64,000 bases of DNA from Marinobacter halodurans (lineage in GTDB: Bacteria; Pseudomonadota; Gammaproteobacteria; Pseudomonadales; Oleiphilaceae). A program made the translations under genes and the position numbers. This document shows positions 13,204 to 21,999 of the stretch, piece after piece (the stretch's first letter is position 1; every line of letters starts with the position of its first letter). Below the pieces are notes generated by a model. It searched no databases. It saw only the letters and a program-made list of their open reading frames with translations, and was not told the origin of the DNA. Where the stretch lies: assembly GCF_004327985.1 (NCBI RefSeq), contig NZ_SJDL01000023.1, forward strand, positions 19,463 to 83,462, given 5' to 3'.

Positions 13204-13836
13204 ATGTTACAGAGCTACCTTACCGGGCTGGTCGTATGCGGCGGCATCATTATCGCGATCGGTGCGCAGAATGCCTACCTGCTGGGGCAGGCGTTCCGGC
13301 GCGAGCACCACTGGTGGTCGGCGGCCCTGTGTATGAGTTCCGATGTGGTGCTGTTTACCCTGGGGATGCTGGGCGTGAGCGCGGCCCTGATCGCCTTCCC
13401 CTCGGTGCTTGATGTGCTCCGCTGGGCCGGTGTGGCGTTCCTGCTGTGGCTGTCGTTTACGGCGTTCCTCCGGGCGGTCCAGGGACGCGGAGGGCTGACG
13501 GCGGAGGAAACGTCACGTCGCAGCCTGGGGGCGGTCATCCTGACCACACTGGCCGTGACGCTGCTGAACCCGCAGGTGTACCTGGACACGCTGCTGCTGA
13601 TTCCCTCGGTCGGGGCCCAGCAACCGGAGCCGGTGGGCTTTGTGGCCGGGGCGTCCAGCGCCTCGGTCCTCTGGTTTGCACTGCTGGCCTGGGGTGGTTC
13701 GGCGCTGGCTCCGGTGCTGGCGCGCCCGGTGGCCTGGCGGGTGATCGATAGCGCCATATCGCTGATGATGCTGGCGATTGCCCTGCACCTGATCTTTAAC
13801 GGGATCAATCTGGCGGCGTCGGGGTCAACTGTTTGA
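13204..13836 (+). CDS. argO: LysE/ArgO-family amino-acid exporter
   Basis: A 210-residue inner-membrane protein with five to six transmembrane helices of the LysE/RhtB superfamily. The N-terminal signature GGIIIAIGAQNAYLLGQAFRR and the mid-protein VTLLNPQVYLDTLLLI are typical of arginine/lysine exporters. The ribosome-binding site is GGAGAG. Its divergent pairing with an ArgP-type regulator strongly supports export of arginine (or canavanine and lysine) under ArgP control. Confidence 0.92.
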   Translation: MLQSYLTGLVVCGGIIIAIGAQNAYLLGQAFRREHHWWSAALCMSSDVVLFTLGMLGVSAALIAFPSVLDVLRWAGVAFLLWLSFTAFLRAVQGRGGLTAEETSRRSLGAVILTTLAVTLLNPQVYLDTLLLIPSVGAQQPEPVGFVAGASSASVLWFALLAWGGSALAPVLARPVAWRVIDSAISLMMLAIALHLIFNGINLAASGSTV

Positions 13837-13884
13837 TGGATTCCTCTATACTGCGGGAAACTGGAATGGCCCGAGGTAAGCATC

Positions 13885-14247
13885 TTGACGGACTCTGACT
13901 TTCGACCCGCCGATCCCGATCCCATCGTGCGCCGTGGCGACTCCGGCCGCAATCTGGCGGTGACCGTCTATATCCTCCAGGCGCTGTCGTTTTTTGTCGG
14001 CGGTATCAGCGGGTTGGTGGGGGTGATCATCAACTACGTGAAAATGGACGATGTCGCCCGGACCTGGATCGAGCCGCATTTCCGCTGGCAGATCAAGACG
14101 TTCTGGATTGGGCTGGCCGGCAGTGTGATCGGCCTGATTACCCTGCCGATCATCATCGGCTGGTTCATCCTGCTGGGCATTTCCATCTGGGTGATCTATC
14201 GCATCGTCAAAGGTGCCCTGGCGCTGAATGACGGCAAGGCACCCTGA
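13885..14247 (+). CDS. small integral membrane protein, DUF4870-like, TTG start
   Basis: A 120-residue protein with about three hydrophobic helices (about 25-47, 68-90 and 90-108), a conserved-looking HFRWQIKTFWIGL segment and a short soluble N-terminus. The start is TTG at 13885, chosen because GAGGTAAG lies upstream at good spacing and no ATG or GTG is better placed. The Tic20/DUF4870-type membrane family is the nearest resemblance; function is unknown. Confidence 0.75.
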   Translation: MTDSDFRPADPDPIVRRGDSGRNLAVTVYILQALSFFVGGISGLVGVIINYVKMDDVARTWIEPHFRWQIKTFWIGLAGSVIGLITLPIIIGWFILLGISIWVIYRIVKGALALNDGKAP

Positions 14248-14257
14248 GCCGCAAGCT

Positions 14258-14554
14258 TCAGGCGCTGACCCGCATCGTGTGGGAATAGATGCGGGCTTCC
14301 ATGCAGATGGCACAGTTCTGTTTGTGACAGCTTTCCGGGTCGTGGATATCCATGCCATGACTCTGGGTGCCGTGGTCCCGCCGCAGGACTCCCCGGAACT
14401 GCCTGATATGACGGTTCAGTGCGTCTGATGCGTCATCCCGGCTGGCAAATGGCCCCAGGTCGATGTTTTCCCGAGTGCGCACGTACCATCCGAGGACGGT
14501 ATGCAGGAAACGTTCGCTGCGAAGGGGGGTAGGGGACTGCTCGATAACCGACAT
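14258..14554 (-). CDS. conserved-looking hypothetical protein (DUF6316-like)
   Basis: A 98-residue soluble protein. The N-terminal half (SERFLHTVLGWYVRTREN then IDLGPFASRDDASDAL) looks like a folded small domain that reads environmental or nucleotide state, followed by a tail with an HDPESCHKQNCAICMEAR cluster of three Cys and two His, which might bind a metal. GAGG precedes the ATG. It ends 10 bp from the convergent membrane-protein gene. No function is assignable. Confidence 0.6.
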   Translation of the reverse strand: MSVIEQSPTPLRSERFLHTVLGWYVRTRENIDLGPFASRDDASDALNRHIRQFRGVLRRDHGTQSHGMDIHDPESCHKQNCAICMEARIYSHTMRVSA

Positions 14555-15165
14555 GCCGACCTCGCTTTCCTGTCTTGTGTGTTGTCGTCTTTCTCTGGAA
14601 ATTCGACCTCATAAGGGCTCGACAACCCTCTTTTCCAAAGCGCCCGGCCCAGGAGTGAACCCTGGGGCTCCTTGAATGACCGGCGTCCTTCCTATCATCG
14701 ATAACGACGTGTCCAATGAATTGGCAGCTGTGACAAACGTCACATTTTTCTCGGTCAACCCGTTGCAAGACACCGGTTGTTACATTCCGGATTGGCCTGC
14801 CAGTCACATTCCTGTGGTGTTTCCTGGTGCAGACCTGCATCCATGACCACTCAACACCCGCACTGTATCGCATGAAGCGAATTGATTTAGAGCGATTCAG
14901 GGCGGTCTTGCCGAATCAGGCCCGCATTCGAAATTATTTCACATAATTTTACATTTTAACTTTTTGGTAAATTTGTACCAGAAAGTTACATCTTGTCAGG
15001 CAATTAGACAGCAAGTTACCGAAGGCATGACTTGGGTGCCGCGACAGGCCGTCACATTTGTCATGGCGAATCCGTACGGGTGTTCACTATTTTGCGGAGC
15101 AAGTGGTCGCGGATCGTCGTTCACACAAGGGGACATCCGCGAGCACGAAGAGGCCGGGAGTTGCC
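14555..15165. other. long intergenic region, no intact gene
   Basis: About 600 bp without a convincing coding frame on either strand. Its left half holds a perfect CRP-type site (14729-14744). Positions about 14930-14990 are markedly AT-rich compared with the surroundings and could hold a promoter. The right end grades into a degenerate OmpA-family sequence, so part of the region is probably decayed coding DNA. Confidence 0.5.
14729..14744. promoter_or_regulatory. perfect CRP/Vfr-type site
   Basis: TGTGA-CAAACG-TCACA matches the core TGTGA-N6-TCACA exactly and is flanked by AGC and TTT. It lies about 175 bp upstream of the leftward 98-residue gene and several hundred bp upstream of the rightward OmpA remnant and TSP3 gene, so its target is uncertain. 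Confidence 0.6.
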
Positions 15166-15345
15166 TCTTCCTCAGGAAGACGGGCAACGGCATTCGGCCG
15201 CCGCCAAAAGCGGTCGGCAGAACGGGCTCTATTACGTCCGCTGATGTCGAACGACACCGAGGAAGGGCGGGAGCGTAATCGTCGGGTCGAGTTTAACGTG
15301 ATTTCCGGAACTCAGCAGTCAGGTGACAGGGAGAAGTCATCATGA
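15166..15345 (+). pseudogene. C-terminal remnant of an OmpA-family protein
   Basis: The frame ending at 15345 encodes SNDTEEGRERNRRVEFNV, the hallmark C-terminal end of an OmpA peptidoglycan-binding domain. Upstream, GRRATAF and SAERALLRPL resemble the expected RRA..AV and rl.grGyGe.. segments, but with pieces missing and without the GHTD motif or a signal peptide. A full OmpA domain needs about 100 residues; only about 45-60 are recognisable, so the gene has lost its 5' part and is internally degenerate. Its stop overlaps the start of the following TSP3 lipoprotein gene by 4 bp (ATGA), suggesting the two were once an operon. A functional small protein cannot be excluded. Confidence 0.6.
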
Positions 15346-16829
15346 CGTACGGAAAACTGAACGTATTGCTGGCGTGTGTGTTCAGTGTGTTGTTGCTGGC
15401 CGGGTGCAATTCCGACAGCAGCAGTGGTAACTCCGACTCCGCGGTTGGCGGGGTGGTCGAACAGAATCCCGGCGATGGCGACGGTATCGCCGATGACGAC
15501 GACAATTGTCCGACGATCTTCAACCCGCTGCAGTCCGATGCGGACGGCGATGGCATCGGTGACGCCTGTGATACCGATTCCGACAACGACGGGCTCAACG
15601 ATGCCGCCGACAACTGCCCGCTGGTGTCCAATCCGGGACAGGCGGATGCCGATGGCGACGGTATTGGCGACGCCTGTGATAACAACCGGGATGGCGACGG
15701 CGACGGTGTGGAAGACACGCTGGACAACTGCCCGGCCGTCTCCAATCCGGACCAGGCCAATGCAGATCGGGACTCCAGGGGCGATGCCTGTGATGAGGAT
15801 CAGGACGGCGATGGCGTCATGAACGGAGCGGACAACTGCCCGCTGGTCTCCAACCCGAGCCAGGCCGACCGAGATGGCGATGACATCGGTAATGCCTGTG
15901 ATGCTGACGATGATGGTGACGGCGTCAATGATGAACCTGACAACTGTCCGCTGGTAAGCAATCCCGACCAGACGGATACGGATGGCGACGATGTGGGGGA
16001 CGCCTGTGAAAACGATTCCGACAGCGATGGCCTGCCGGACGGCCAGGACAATTGCCCGAACGTGGCCAACCCCAACCAGTCGGACCTGGATGGCGACGGC
16101 AGTGGGGGCGCCTGCGATGCCGACACCGACGGCGATGGCATCAATGACGAGAACGCCCTGGGCCAGCCCAATGACAACTGCCCGCTGGTGGCGAATCCGG
16201 ATCAGGCCGATACGGACGGTGACGGTGTCGGTGATGCCTGCGACCTGATCGACAACGCCGATTACGCCTGCGCCATTTCCGGCGAGACGTTCTCACCGAT
16301 GCTGGTGGTTAACGGCGTGACCGCGTCGTCGGACGAGTCCGGTTGCCTGATCGGTGGTCTGCTGGGCGGCTCGACCTGCGGCGTGAACAACCCGGATTAC
16401 GTGATCGACAGTGACCTGGGCAACGCGGCCACGATCTACAACACCAACCTGTTGGGCCTGTCGGAAGCGGTCCTGCGGGTGTCCGACGACTCCGGTTTCG
16501 TCTATCCGGGGCAGAACGTGCTTGGGGTGGCCATTGCCGAGAGTGCGCAGCTGGTCCAGCTCGACCTGTTGTCCAACGGTTCGCTGACGGTTCGCACACT
16601 GCTGGATGGGCAGGTTCAGGAGAGCTCGGACGGTGACCTGGGTGTGGACCTGGACCTGCTGGGGCTGTCCGGCACGCTGGGCGGAAACGAACAGGGCTTC
16701 CTGGTTTTCCAGACCTCGAAGCCGTTCAACGAAGTGGAGGTGATCAACGGTGGTTTCGGTCTGCTGTCCGCGCTGGACGAGTTCAATGTCTTCAGCGTCT
16801 GTGCCACCCGCACCGGGGTGACCCCGTAA
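15342..16829 (+). CDS. lipoprotein with thrombospondin type 3 (calcium-binding) repeats
   Basis: A 495-residue exported protein. The signal peptide ends in lipobox LLLAGC (Cys22). Residues about 43-302 contain seven TSP3-type repeats, each with DNCP, an N-P-x-Q spacer and a DxDGDGxGDACD calcium loop; the Cys pair in each unit is expected to form disulfides. The C-terminal 190 residues are a non-repetitive, beta-rich domain with two Cys near its start and one near its end. AGGGAGA precedes the ATG, which overlaps the stop of the OmpA-family remnant. TSP3 repeats usually form rigid stalks between an anchor and a binding domain, so a surface or outer-membrane role is likely. A strong terminator follows. 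Confidence 0.88.
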   Translation: MTYGKLNVLLACVFSVLLLAGCNSDSSSGNSDSAVGGVVEQNPGDGDGIADDDDNCPTIFNPLQSDADGDGIGDACDTDSDNDGLNDAADNCPLVSNPGQADADGDGIGDACDNNRDGDGDGVEDTLDNCPAVSNPDQANADRDSRGDACDEDQDGDGVMNGADNCPLVSNPSQADRDGDDIGNACDADDDGDGVNDEPDNCPLVSNPDQTDTDGDDVGDACENDSDSDGLPDGQDNCPNVANPNQSDLDGDGSGGACDADTDGDGINDENALGQPNDNCPLVANPDQADTDGDGVGDACDLIDNADYACAISGETFSPMLVVNGVTASSDESGCLIGGLLGGSTCGVNNPDYVIDSDLGNAATIYNTNLLGLSEAVLRVSDDSGFVYPGQNVLGVAIAESAQLVQLDLLSNGSLTVRTLLDGQVQESSDGDLGVDLDLLGLSGTLGGNEQGFLVFQTSKPFNEVEVINGGFGLLSALDEFNVFSVCATRTGVTP

Positions 16830-16877
16830 CCAGGGCTCCATGCCGCGAGTCGTGTCTCCATGAGATGACGCGCCACT

Positions 16878-16904
16878 GGGCCGGTTCGTTGCCGGCCCTT
16901 TTTT
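16878..16904 (+). terminator. intrinsic terminator after the TSP3 gene
   Basis: GGGCCGG and CCGGCCC form a 7-bp GC stem with a 7-nt loop followed by six T residues. It sits in the convergent gap with the MFS gene. Confidence 0.85.
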
Positions 16905-18212
16905 CTATTCGACTTCCCTCAGGCGCACGGCACTGAGGGTTCCCGCCAGCCCCATCAGCCCGAGCAGCACAATCACCGCCGTCGGCGAGATCAGTGACGC
17001 CAGCGCGCTGATTCCACCGGTCACCAGCAGCAGGATGCCGATCACCGTATTGCTCACCGAGGTGTAATCGGTACGCTTGGTGCCCCCGGCCATATCAACC
17101 AGGTAGGTCTTTCGTCCCAGCCGCACGCCGGCGTGCGCAATGCTCAGGATGAAGAAGGCGAGCGGGTAGAACCAGGCGCTGCGCAGGTCGCCCGTGGACA
17201 GCAGGTTCCAGGACCCGATGACCAGGCAGACCCCGCTGGCCAGGGCGGCGCCGCGGATCATGACCTGACGGCTGGACTTGTCCGCCATCCACCCCCAGAC
17301 CGTGGCACTGACCGAGCTGGCCAGGCTGCTGGCAAGCAGGAAGCCGCCCAGCAGCCAGCCCGTGTGGCCCTGCTCCTGGGCCAGCAGGACAAAGTAGGGC
17401 GATGCCAGTGCCGAGCACAGCAGCAGGGCGCGGGTGATCACGAAATGGCGGAAGGGTCTGTCGTCGCGCAGTAGCGATAGGCTGCGGAACGCCTCTTTCA
17501 GGGCGTGGCCGCCACCGCCGGTTTCGCCGGGCTCCTCGTCCACGCCGGCAAACAGCACGCTGGCAACGACCCAAAGTACCGCCGCCAGCACCAGCAGGGT
17601 GACATAGAAGGTTGTCGTCGGATCGGACTGGTTCCAGAGCAGCAGGACGGTCAGGGCCACCGTGGCCGAACCGCCGACGGTGGTCGCCAGGCCACTGAGC
17701 CGGCCGCGCCGGGTTTTTGGAATGCACTTGCCCTGCACATCCTTCATGGCGACGGAGCAGAACCCCCGGGCCAGGGAAAAGAGGATCAGGCAGCCCACCA
17801 CACCCAGGCCCGCCAGGGTGTCATCCAGCAAGGCGACGCTGGCGGCCATGCCGGCCACGCTGACGGCCTGCCCCAGGCTGCCGCCCACCCAGAACCACTT
17901 GCGCACCGGCCGGCGGCGCACCCAGGCGCCGATCACCATCTGCGGGATGAGCGAACCGGATTCCCGGATCGGCACCAGCCACGCGACCAGCCCGGAGGCG
18001 CCCACGGCGCCCAGCAACCAGGCCAGCACCGTCTTCGGGCTGATCAGCAGGTCTCCCAGCTTGGTCAGGACCAGGCTGCCTAGAATCAGGAAGAAGTTGC
18101 GGGGGACCTCGCGGCAGGCCTCGTCAGAAATGTCCTTGCAGACACGGGCGTCCTCCTCGTTGGCAATCAGGCTGTAGAGTTTTTCCGTGGTGTCCCGCTG
18201 CAATCCGGCCAA
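16905..18212 (-). CDS. MFS transporter
   Basis: A 435-residue membrane protein with about 10-12 hydrophobic helices and a cytoplasmic loop in the middle (about 230-245, DEEPGETGGGG), as in major facilitator permeases. A soluble N-terminal stretch of about 35 residues containing EEDARVCKDISDEAC precedes the first helix, which is unusual and includes two Cys. The motif GRKTYLVDMAGG occurs near helix 10. It lies downstream of, and in the same direction as, the imelysin/DUF1513 cluster with a 73-bp gap, so read-through is possible. The substrate is unknown. Confidence 0.8.
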   Translation of the reverse strand: MAGLQRDTTEKLYSLIANEEDARVCKDISDEACREVPRNFFLILGSLVLTKLGDLLISPKTVLAWLLGAVGASGLVAWLVPIRESGSLIPQMVIGAWVRRRPVRKWFWVGGSLGQAVSVAGMAASVALLDDTLAGLGVVGCLILFSLARGFCSVAMKDVQGKCIPKTRRGRLSGLATTVGGSATVALTVLLLWNQSDPTTTFYVTLLVLAAVLWVVASVLFAGVDEEPGETGGGGHALKEAFRSLSLLRDDRPFRHFVITRALLLCSALASPYFVLLAQEQGHTGWLLGGFLLASSLASSVSATVWGWMADKSSRQVMIRGAALASGVCLVIGSWNLLSTGDLRSAWFYPLAFFILSIAHAGVRLGRKTYLVDMAGGTKRTDYTSVSNTVIGILLLVTGGISALASLISPTAVIVLLGLMGLAGTLSAVRLREVE

Positions 18213-18285
18213 GATCGACTCCGTTCCCGCTTCAAAGGTACGAAATCATAACAGCCGTATGGACCGCCCGACAGGCGTGGGCGAT

Positions 18286-19389
18286 TCAACCATGGAAGGT
18301 AAGGTGGTTGTCCCAGTGGATATCCAGGGTCGCGACGGTCTCTGCTTCAAGTCCATCGGCCGAGATGTGGTGCAGGGAGCCGGTGCCCGAGGAGACGACA
18401 AAGCTGCCGTCCGGTAGGGCGAGGGCACCCGCCACGTCCGGTACTTCAAAGTCGCTGACCAGGGCGCGGGTCCGGTGGTTGATCACCACCACGCGATCGC
18501 CGCGGGGGGCAGTGACCAGGCTGAGCGGGCTGGCCGGGCTCACGGCGACGCTGGCCACGTAGTTGTGCAGGCTGCGCTGCAGCGACTTGGGCAACCCGAT
18601 TTCGCGGAAGGTGTCGGTGTTCGAATCGTAGTGGGCGATCAGTGGCCGGGATTCCCAGGTGGGTCCCTGGTACTGGTAGCCGGCGACCACGATGCCGTCG
18701 GGGCTGACTCCCAGGTGACGACAGCTCAACTGGTGGTGGGACGGCCTGAAGCGCTTACGGATCCCGCCGGTCTGGCGATCCATCAGCAGCAGGGCCGGTT
18801 GCATGGTGTCCGGATTGAGCTTGATGCGGTCGTAATCCGGATGGGTCTGGATGCCGCCGAGGGCGACGATCAGGGTGTTTCCATCCGGGTGGAGTACCAG
18901 CTCATGGGGGCCGATGCCGCCGACCGGCATATCCCGGACTGCCCTGTAGTTATCCTCGGCATCGTAGACCCGGACGATGCCCTCGCCGGTGTCGTACCGG
19001 TTGACGGTGACGTACAGGTAGCGACTGTCCGGGCTGAATACACCGTGGCCATAGAAGTGATAACCGTCGCCGGCGGCGATGTCGTGGACGATGTTCCCCT
19101 GACCGGTATCGACCACATAGACATGGCGGCCCGGGCGGCGGGCAAACAGGATGGCCTGCACCGTGCCGGGGCGTTCACACCCGCCGTGGCAGCGATTCCC
19201 CACGGGCAGCAGGAAACGCTGCCGGCCCTGGAGGTCGACACCGGCGATCAGGTGGTGGCCGGTTTCATCGTCAACGGCGCTGAGGATGAGCGGTCCCTTG
19301 TCCGCACCGGCAAACGCAAGGCGGCCGTCCAGGCTTCCGGCAACCAGGGTCGCCAGGCTGGCCTGGAGGAATTGGCGTCGGTTCAGCAT
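18286..19389 (-). CDS. DUF1513 beta-propeller-like exported protein
   Basis: A 367-residue protein with a twin-arginine-like N-terminus (MLNRRQFLQASLATLVAGSL), so Tat export is likely. The rest consists of propeller-like blades with repeated strands such as HGVFSPDSRYLYVTVN and GPHELVLHPDGNTLIVALGG. DUF1513 genes commonly sit with imelysin and di-heme oxidoreductase genes, as here: it is the last gene of the leftward cluster and begins 3 bp after the second imelysin. A role in periplasmic iron handling is inferred from this context only. Confidence 0.85.
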   Translation of the reverse strand: MLNRRQFLQASLATLVAGSLDGRLAFAGADKGPLILSAVDDETGHHLIAGVDLQGRQRFLLPVGNRCHGGCERPGTVQAILFARRPGRHVYVVDTGQGNIVHDIAAGDGYHFYGHGVFSPDSRYLYVTVNRYDTGEGIVRVYDAEDNYRAVRDMPVGGIGPHELVLHPDGNTLIVALGGIQTHPDYDRIKLNPDTMQPALLLMDRQTGGIRKRFRPSHHQLSCRHLGVSPDGIVVAGYQYQGPTWESRPLIAHYDSNTDTFREIGLPKSLQRSLHNYVASVAVSPASPLSLVTAPRGDRVVVINHRTRALVSDFEVPDVAGALALPDGSFVVSSGTGSLHHISADGLEAETVATLDIHWDNHLTFHG

Positions 19390-19392
19390 GAA

Positions 19393-20427
19393 TCAGTCGC
19401 CGTCGCTGGCGTTGAATCCGCGGGTGATGCCCAGGGCCGGCGCAATCCGGTCCTCGACCACCTGCTCGAGCTGAATGACTTCGATAAACAGCGACTGCAA
19501 CTGACGATAGCCTTCGTCGGTTTCCAGGTTGGGGGCCATGGCGTCCGGCAGGCTGTCGGCCTTGGCCAGGGTGCTGTCGGTCTGTTCGACCAGCTTCCCG
19601 GCCAGCTCGGGTTTGCCGGCCTCGTTCAACAGCCGGGTCAGGCCGGGCACCAGGTATTGCTGGAAGCCGGCAATGGAGGCCCGCATGGCCGCAACGGAGG
19701 TTTCGCTGCGCCAGGCATCGCCCAGGTACTTGTTGCGCTTGTGCGGCGGACGCACGCCCATGGGTGCGGCCAGACGCTTGTCCTGCAGGATCTCGAGGCC
19801 ATTGATGGCGGCGGCCACGGTCTTCCCGGTGTATTCGTCCATGGACCGGTAATAGTCCCCGAAGGCCTGCCAGTCGCTGGCCAGCGCGTCGGTGGTGTTC
19901 GCCAGGTGATGACTGACGGTTTGCAGCAGCCGGCAGGTGCGTTCGGCCGGCAGGGCCCGTTCGCCGGATTGCATGTCGGCGTCGTAGAGCAGGTATTCGA
20001 TGGCCGGGAACCCCTGCAGGGCTACGCCGGCCTGGCTGACGAAGTCGGCATCGACGGCCTTGTCCCGCTTGAGGGCGTAGCGGACCTTGCGGGCGACCAG
20101 ATTCTTGTGGTCGGGCCAGAACTGCAACTGCCAGGCGCGGCTGTCCTGCTCAATCGGGCCGAAGTCGACAAAGCGCGCCGCCTGCCAGTTGAGGAAGGCC
20201 GCTCTCCAGGCGGACTCGAGCTGCCGGCGGCCGTTGTCTGAAGGGGTGTTGCAGTAGCTGTTTGCGGCCTGTTCCAGGTCATGGGCCGAACCGGCCAGTT
20301 GCTGGTAGCCCTGGCCGATGTCCGTGTGCCATTGCTGTCTGGGGGAGGTGGCGGCCGAGACGGTGGCCGTTGCCAGGCTCACGGCGAACGGAATCAGGTA
20401 GCGTACGGATCGGGCCAGGGAGGACAT
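19393..20427 (-). CDS. second imelysin-family protein, with altered GxHxxE motif
   Basis: A 344-residue exported imelysin (peptidase M75-like) protein starting at ATG 20427, 16 bp after the di-heme oxidoreductase stop. An in-frame upstream extension of 50 Arg/Pro-rich residues would mask the signal peptide (SLARSVRYLIPFAVSLATATVSAAT) and is rejected. The protein is helical with an imelysin core. The metal-binding-like signature reads GFPAIEYLLYD, so the His of the usual GxHxxE is Pro here, whereas the first imelysin of the cluster keeps it. Imelysins are iron-regulated periplasmic proteins related to EfeO and IrpA; this one may be structural or have a changed ligand. Confidence 0.85.
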   Translation of the reverse strand: MSSLARSVRYLIPFAVSLATATVSAATSPRQQWHTDIGQGYQQLAGSAHDLEQAANSYCNTPSDNGRRQLESAWRAAFLNWQAARFVDFGPIEQDSRAWQLQFWPDHKNLVARKVRYALKRDKAVDADFVSQAGVALQGFPAIEYLLYDADMQSGERALPAERTCRLLQTVSHHLANTTDALASDWQAFGDYYRSMDEYTGKTVAAAINGLEILQDKRLAAPMGVRPPHKRNKYLGDAWRSETSVAAMRASIAGFQQYLVPGLTRLLNEAGKPELAGKLVEQTDSTLAKADSLPDAMAPNLETDEGYRQLQSLFIEVIQLEQVVEDRIAPALGITRGFNASDGD

Positions 20428-20443
20428 GGGCCGGCGTCTCCTG

Positions 20444-21847
20444 TCAGAGCGAATGGAGGAACTGGAGCAGGGCATCGCGCCGGTCTGCGTCCAGTGAACG
20501 GAAATGGTCGGTCGCCGCCCGGGCCTCGCCACCGTGCCAGAGAACGGCTTCCTGGAGGGTGCGGGCCCGCCCGTCATGGAGGAAGCCGGCCAGTGGGTTG
20601 ACGGTCTGGGCCAGGCCGATGCCCCACAGCGGTTGCGTCCGCCATTCGGTGCCGCTGGCCAGGAACTCGCCGCGATGGTCGGCCAGTGCCGGACCCATGT
20701 CGTGCAGCAGCAGATCGGTGTAGGGCCAGATGGTCTGCTGACTCAGGTCGGGCCGGTCGGCCACCGTCCCGGTGGTGTGTTTGGGGGTATGGCAGGCCGC
20801 GCAGCCAATATCGTTGAAAATCCGGGCACCTTGCTGCACCGCCGGCCGGTCCATGTCCCGGCGTTCCGGCACCGCCAGGCTGGCGGAATAGAAGCCGATG
20901 AAGCGGGCGATCTTGTCGCTGACTTCCGGCTCGCCGCCGTTGGCGAAGCGGTCGCATTGCTGCTCCGCAGAGCAGTCGGTGGCCGGCATCAGGGTGGAGG
21001 TCAGGCCCATGTCACCGGCAAAGGCGCCCATGGCCTGTTGCACCAGTGTGGGCTGGCCCGCCTTCCAGCCGAAACGGCCCATGACGGTGTCTTCCTTTTC
21101 GACATCCCAGACCCGGTTGGGACGGCCGGAAATACCGTCGCCGTCGGCGTCTTCCGGATCGGCATAGGCCATCAGCCGGGCCTCCGGCACGGCCGCGAGC
21201 AGGCCCAGGCCGATCATCGGCGGCGCCACCCGGGGCGAGGTCAGCAGGTCGTCAGGGAGTGGGCCGTAATTCGGGTTGGTGATGTGATAAACGGGACGCT
21301 GCAGGGTCACGGTCGAGCCATCGGCCAGGGTCTGGGTGATCGGCTCCCAGGTGATCTCGAGGTCGGCCTCGGGTTTCTGGCCGGAAATGGCCGCCGTCTG
21401 CAATTGCCCCCCATACACGGGGGCCGGCTTCAGGCCAACTTTCCTGATGAGTTCGGCATCCCGGACCGGATCCGTAGGCACGGACAGACGCAGGAACAGG
21501 GAAACCGGCGTTTCGCCCTCGGCGGGCGGGTTGCCGCGGCCGTCCTTGAGATGGCAGCCCTGGCAGGAATTGGTATTGAACATGGGGCCCAGGCCGTCGC
21601 GGGCGGCGGTGCTGGACGGCGCCTCGATCCAGGGGTTGCGGAAGAAGCTGTTACCCACGCTGAAGTCCAGACGCCTGGTCATGGACAGATTGCCCTGGGG
21701 CATCGAGTAAGCGTTGTGGTCGAACTGCCTGACCGAACCCTCGCCGCCGCTCAGGGGGGTGTCCTGAATGGGCGGCACGTCGGCGGCGAAACCGGTCCCT
21801 GAAAGGAGCAGGGTGGATATAAAGGCAATGTGTCGTGGGATGTTCAT
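20444..21847 (-). CDS. di-heme oxidoreductase-like c-type cytochrome (DUF1111)
   Basis: A 467-residue periplasmic protein with a signal peptide ending near GTGFAA (residue 21). Two c-type heme motifs are visible, CQGCH at residues 95-99 and CAACH at about 349-353, in the DUF1111 or 'thiol oxidoreductase' architecture related to di-heme peroxidases. It is flanked by the two imelysin genes, the order found in many proteobacterial iron-uptake loci, where it may act in periplasmic iron redox. A stem-loop lies between it and the first imelysin, so its expression may differ from the first gene. Confidence 0.9.
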   Translation of the reverse strand: MNIPRHIAFISTLLLSGTGFAADVPPIQDTPLSGGEGSVRQFDHNAYSMPQGNLSMTRRLDFSVGNSFFRNPWIEAPSSTAARDGLGPMFNTNSCQGCHLKDGRGNPPAEGETPVSLFLRLSVPTDPVRDAELIRKVGLKPAPVYGGQLQTAAISGQKPEADLEITWEPITQTLADGSTVTLQRPVYHITNPNYGPLPDDLLTSPRVAPPMIGLGLLAAVPEARLMAYADPEDADGDGISGRPNRVWDVEKEDTVMGRFGWKAGQPTLVQQAMGAFAGDMGLTSTLMPATDCSAEQQCDRFANGGEPEVSDKIARFIGFYSASLAVPERRDMDRPAVQQGARIFNDIGCAACHTPKHTTGTVADRPDLSQQTIWPYTDLLLHDMGPALADHRGEFLASGTEWRTQPLWGIGLAQTVNPLAGFLHDGRARTLQEAVLWHGGEARAATDHFRSLDADRRDALLQFLHSL

Positions 21848-21876
21848 ACAGCGGATACTATGGTCGATAGAACGGC

Positions 21877-21906
21877 AAAAGCCCGGCTATGGGTCGCCGG
21901 GCTTTT
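21877..21906 (-). terminator. stem-loop between the first imelysin and the di-heme gene
   Basis: AAAAGCCCGGC and GCCGGGCTTTT form a perfect 11-bp stem with an 8-nt loop; the short T run can serve either strand. Since the same-direction di-heme gene starts only 29 bp further on, it more likely attenuates than ends transcription. Confidence 0.7.
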
Positions 21907-21950
21907 CGATGCAGGGAGTCTACCAGAGTCGATGCGAAAGTCATCTATTT

Positions 21951-21969
21951 GTTAATGATTCGCATCAGC
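21951..21969. promoter_or_regulatory. Fur-box-like sequence downstream of the first imelysin
   Basis: GTTAATGATTCGCATCAGC matches 13 of 19 positions of the classical Fur consensus (hand alignment). It overlaps an 8-bp inverted repeat, GATGCGAA (21931-21938) with TTCGCATC (21959-21966). Its position, upstream of the stem-loop at 21877, fits a second iron-responsive promoter for the di-heme gene. Confidence 0.4.
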
Positions 21970-21999
21970 ATGATGGCCCCTGTTCGGACGCGTGCCCTG

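Noticed and set aside
14433..14873. 146-residue frame on the - strand
   Set aside because: Overlaps the better-supported 98-residue gene and has no ribosome-binding site or motif; Arg/His-rich.
18475..20241. 588-residue open frame on the + strand
   Set aside because: Antisense to the DUF1513 and second imelysin genes; no protein features.
20504..21802. 432-residue open frame on the + strand
   Set aside because: Antisense to the di-heme oxidoreductase, whose two CxxCH motifs fix the real strand.
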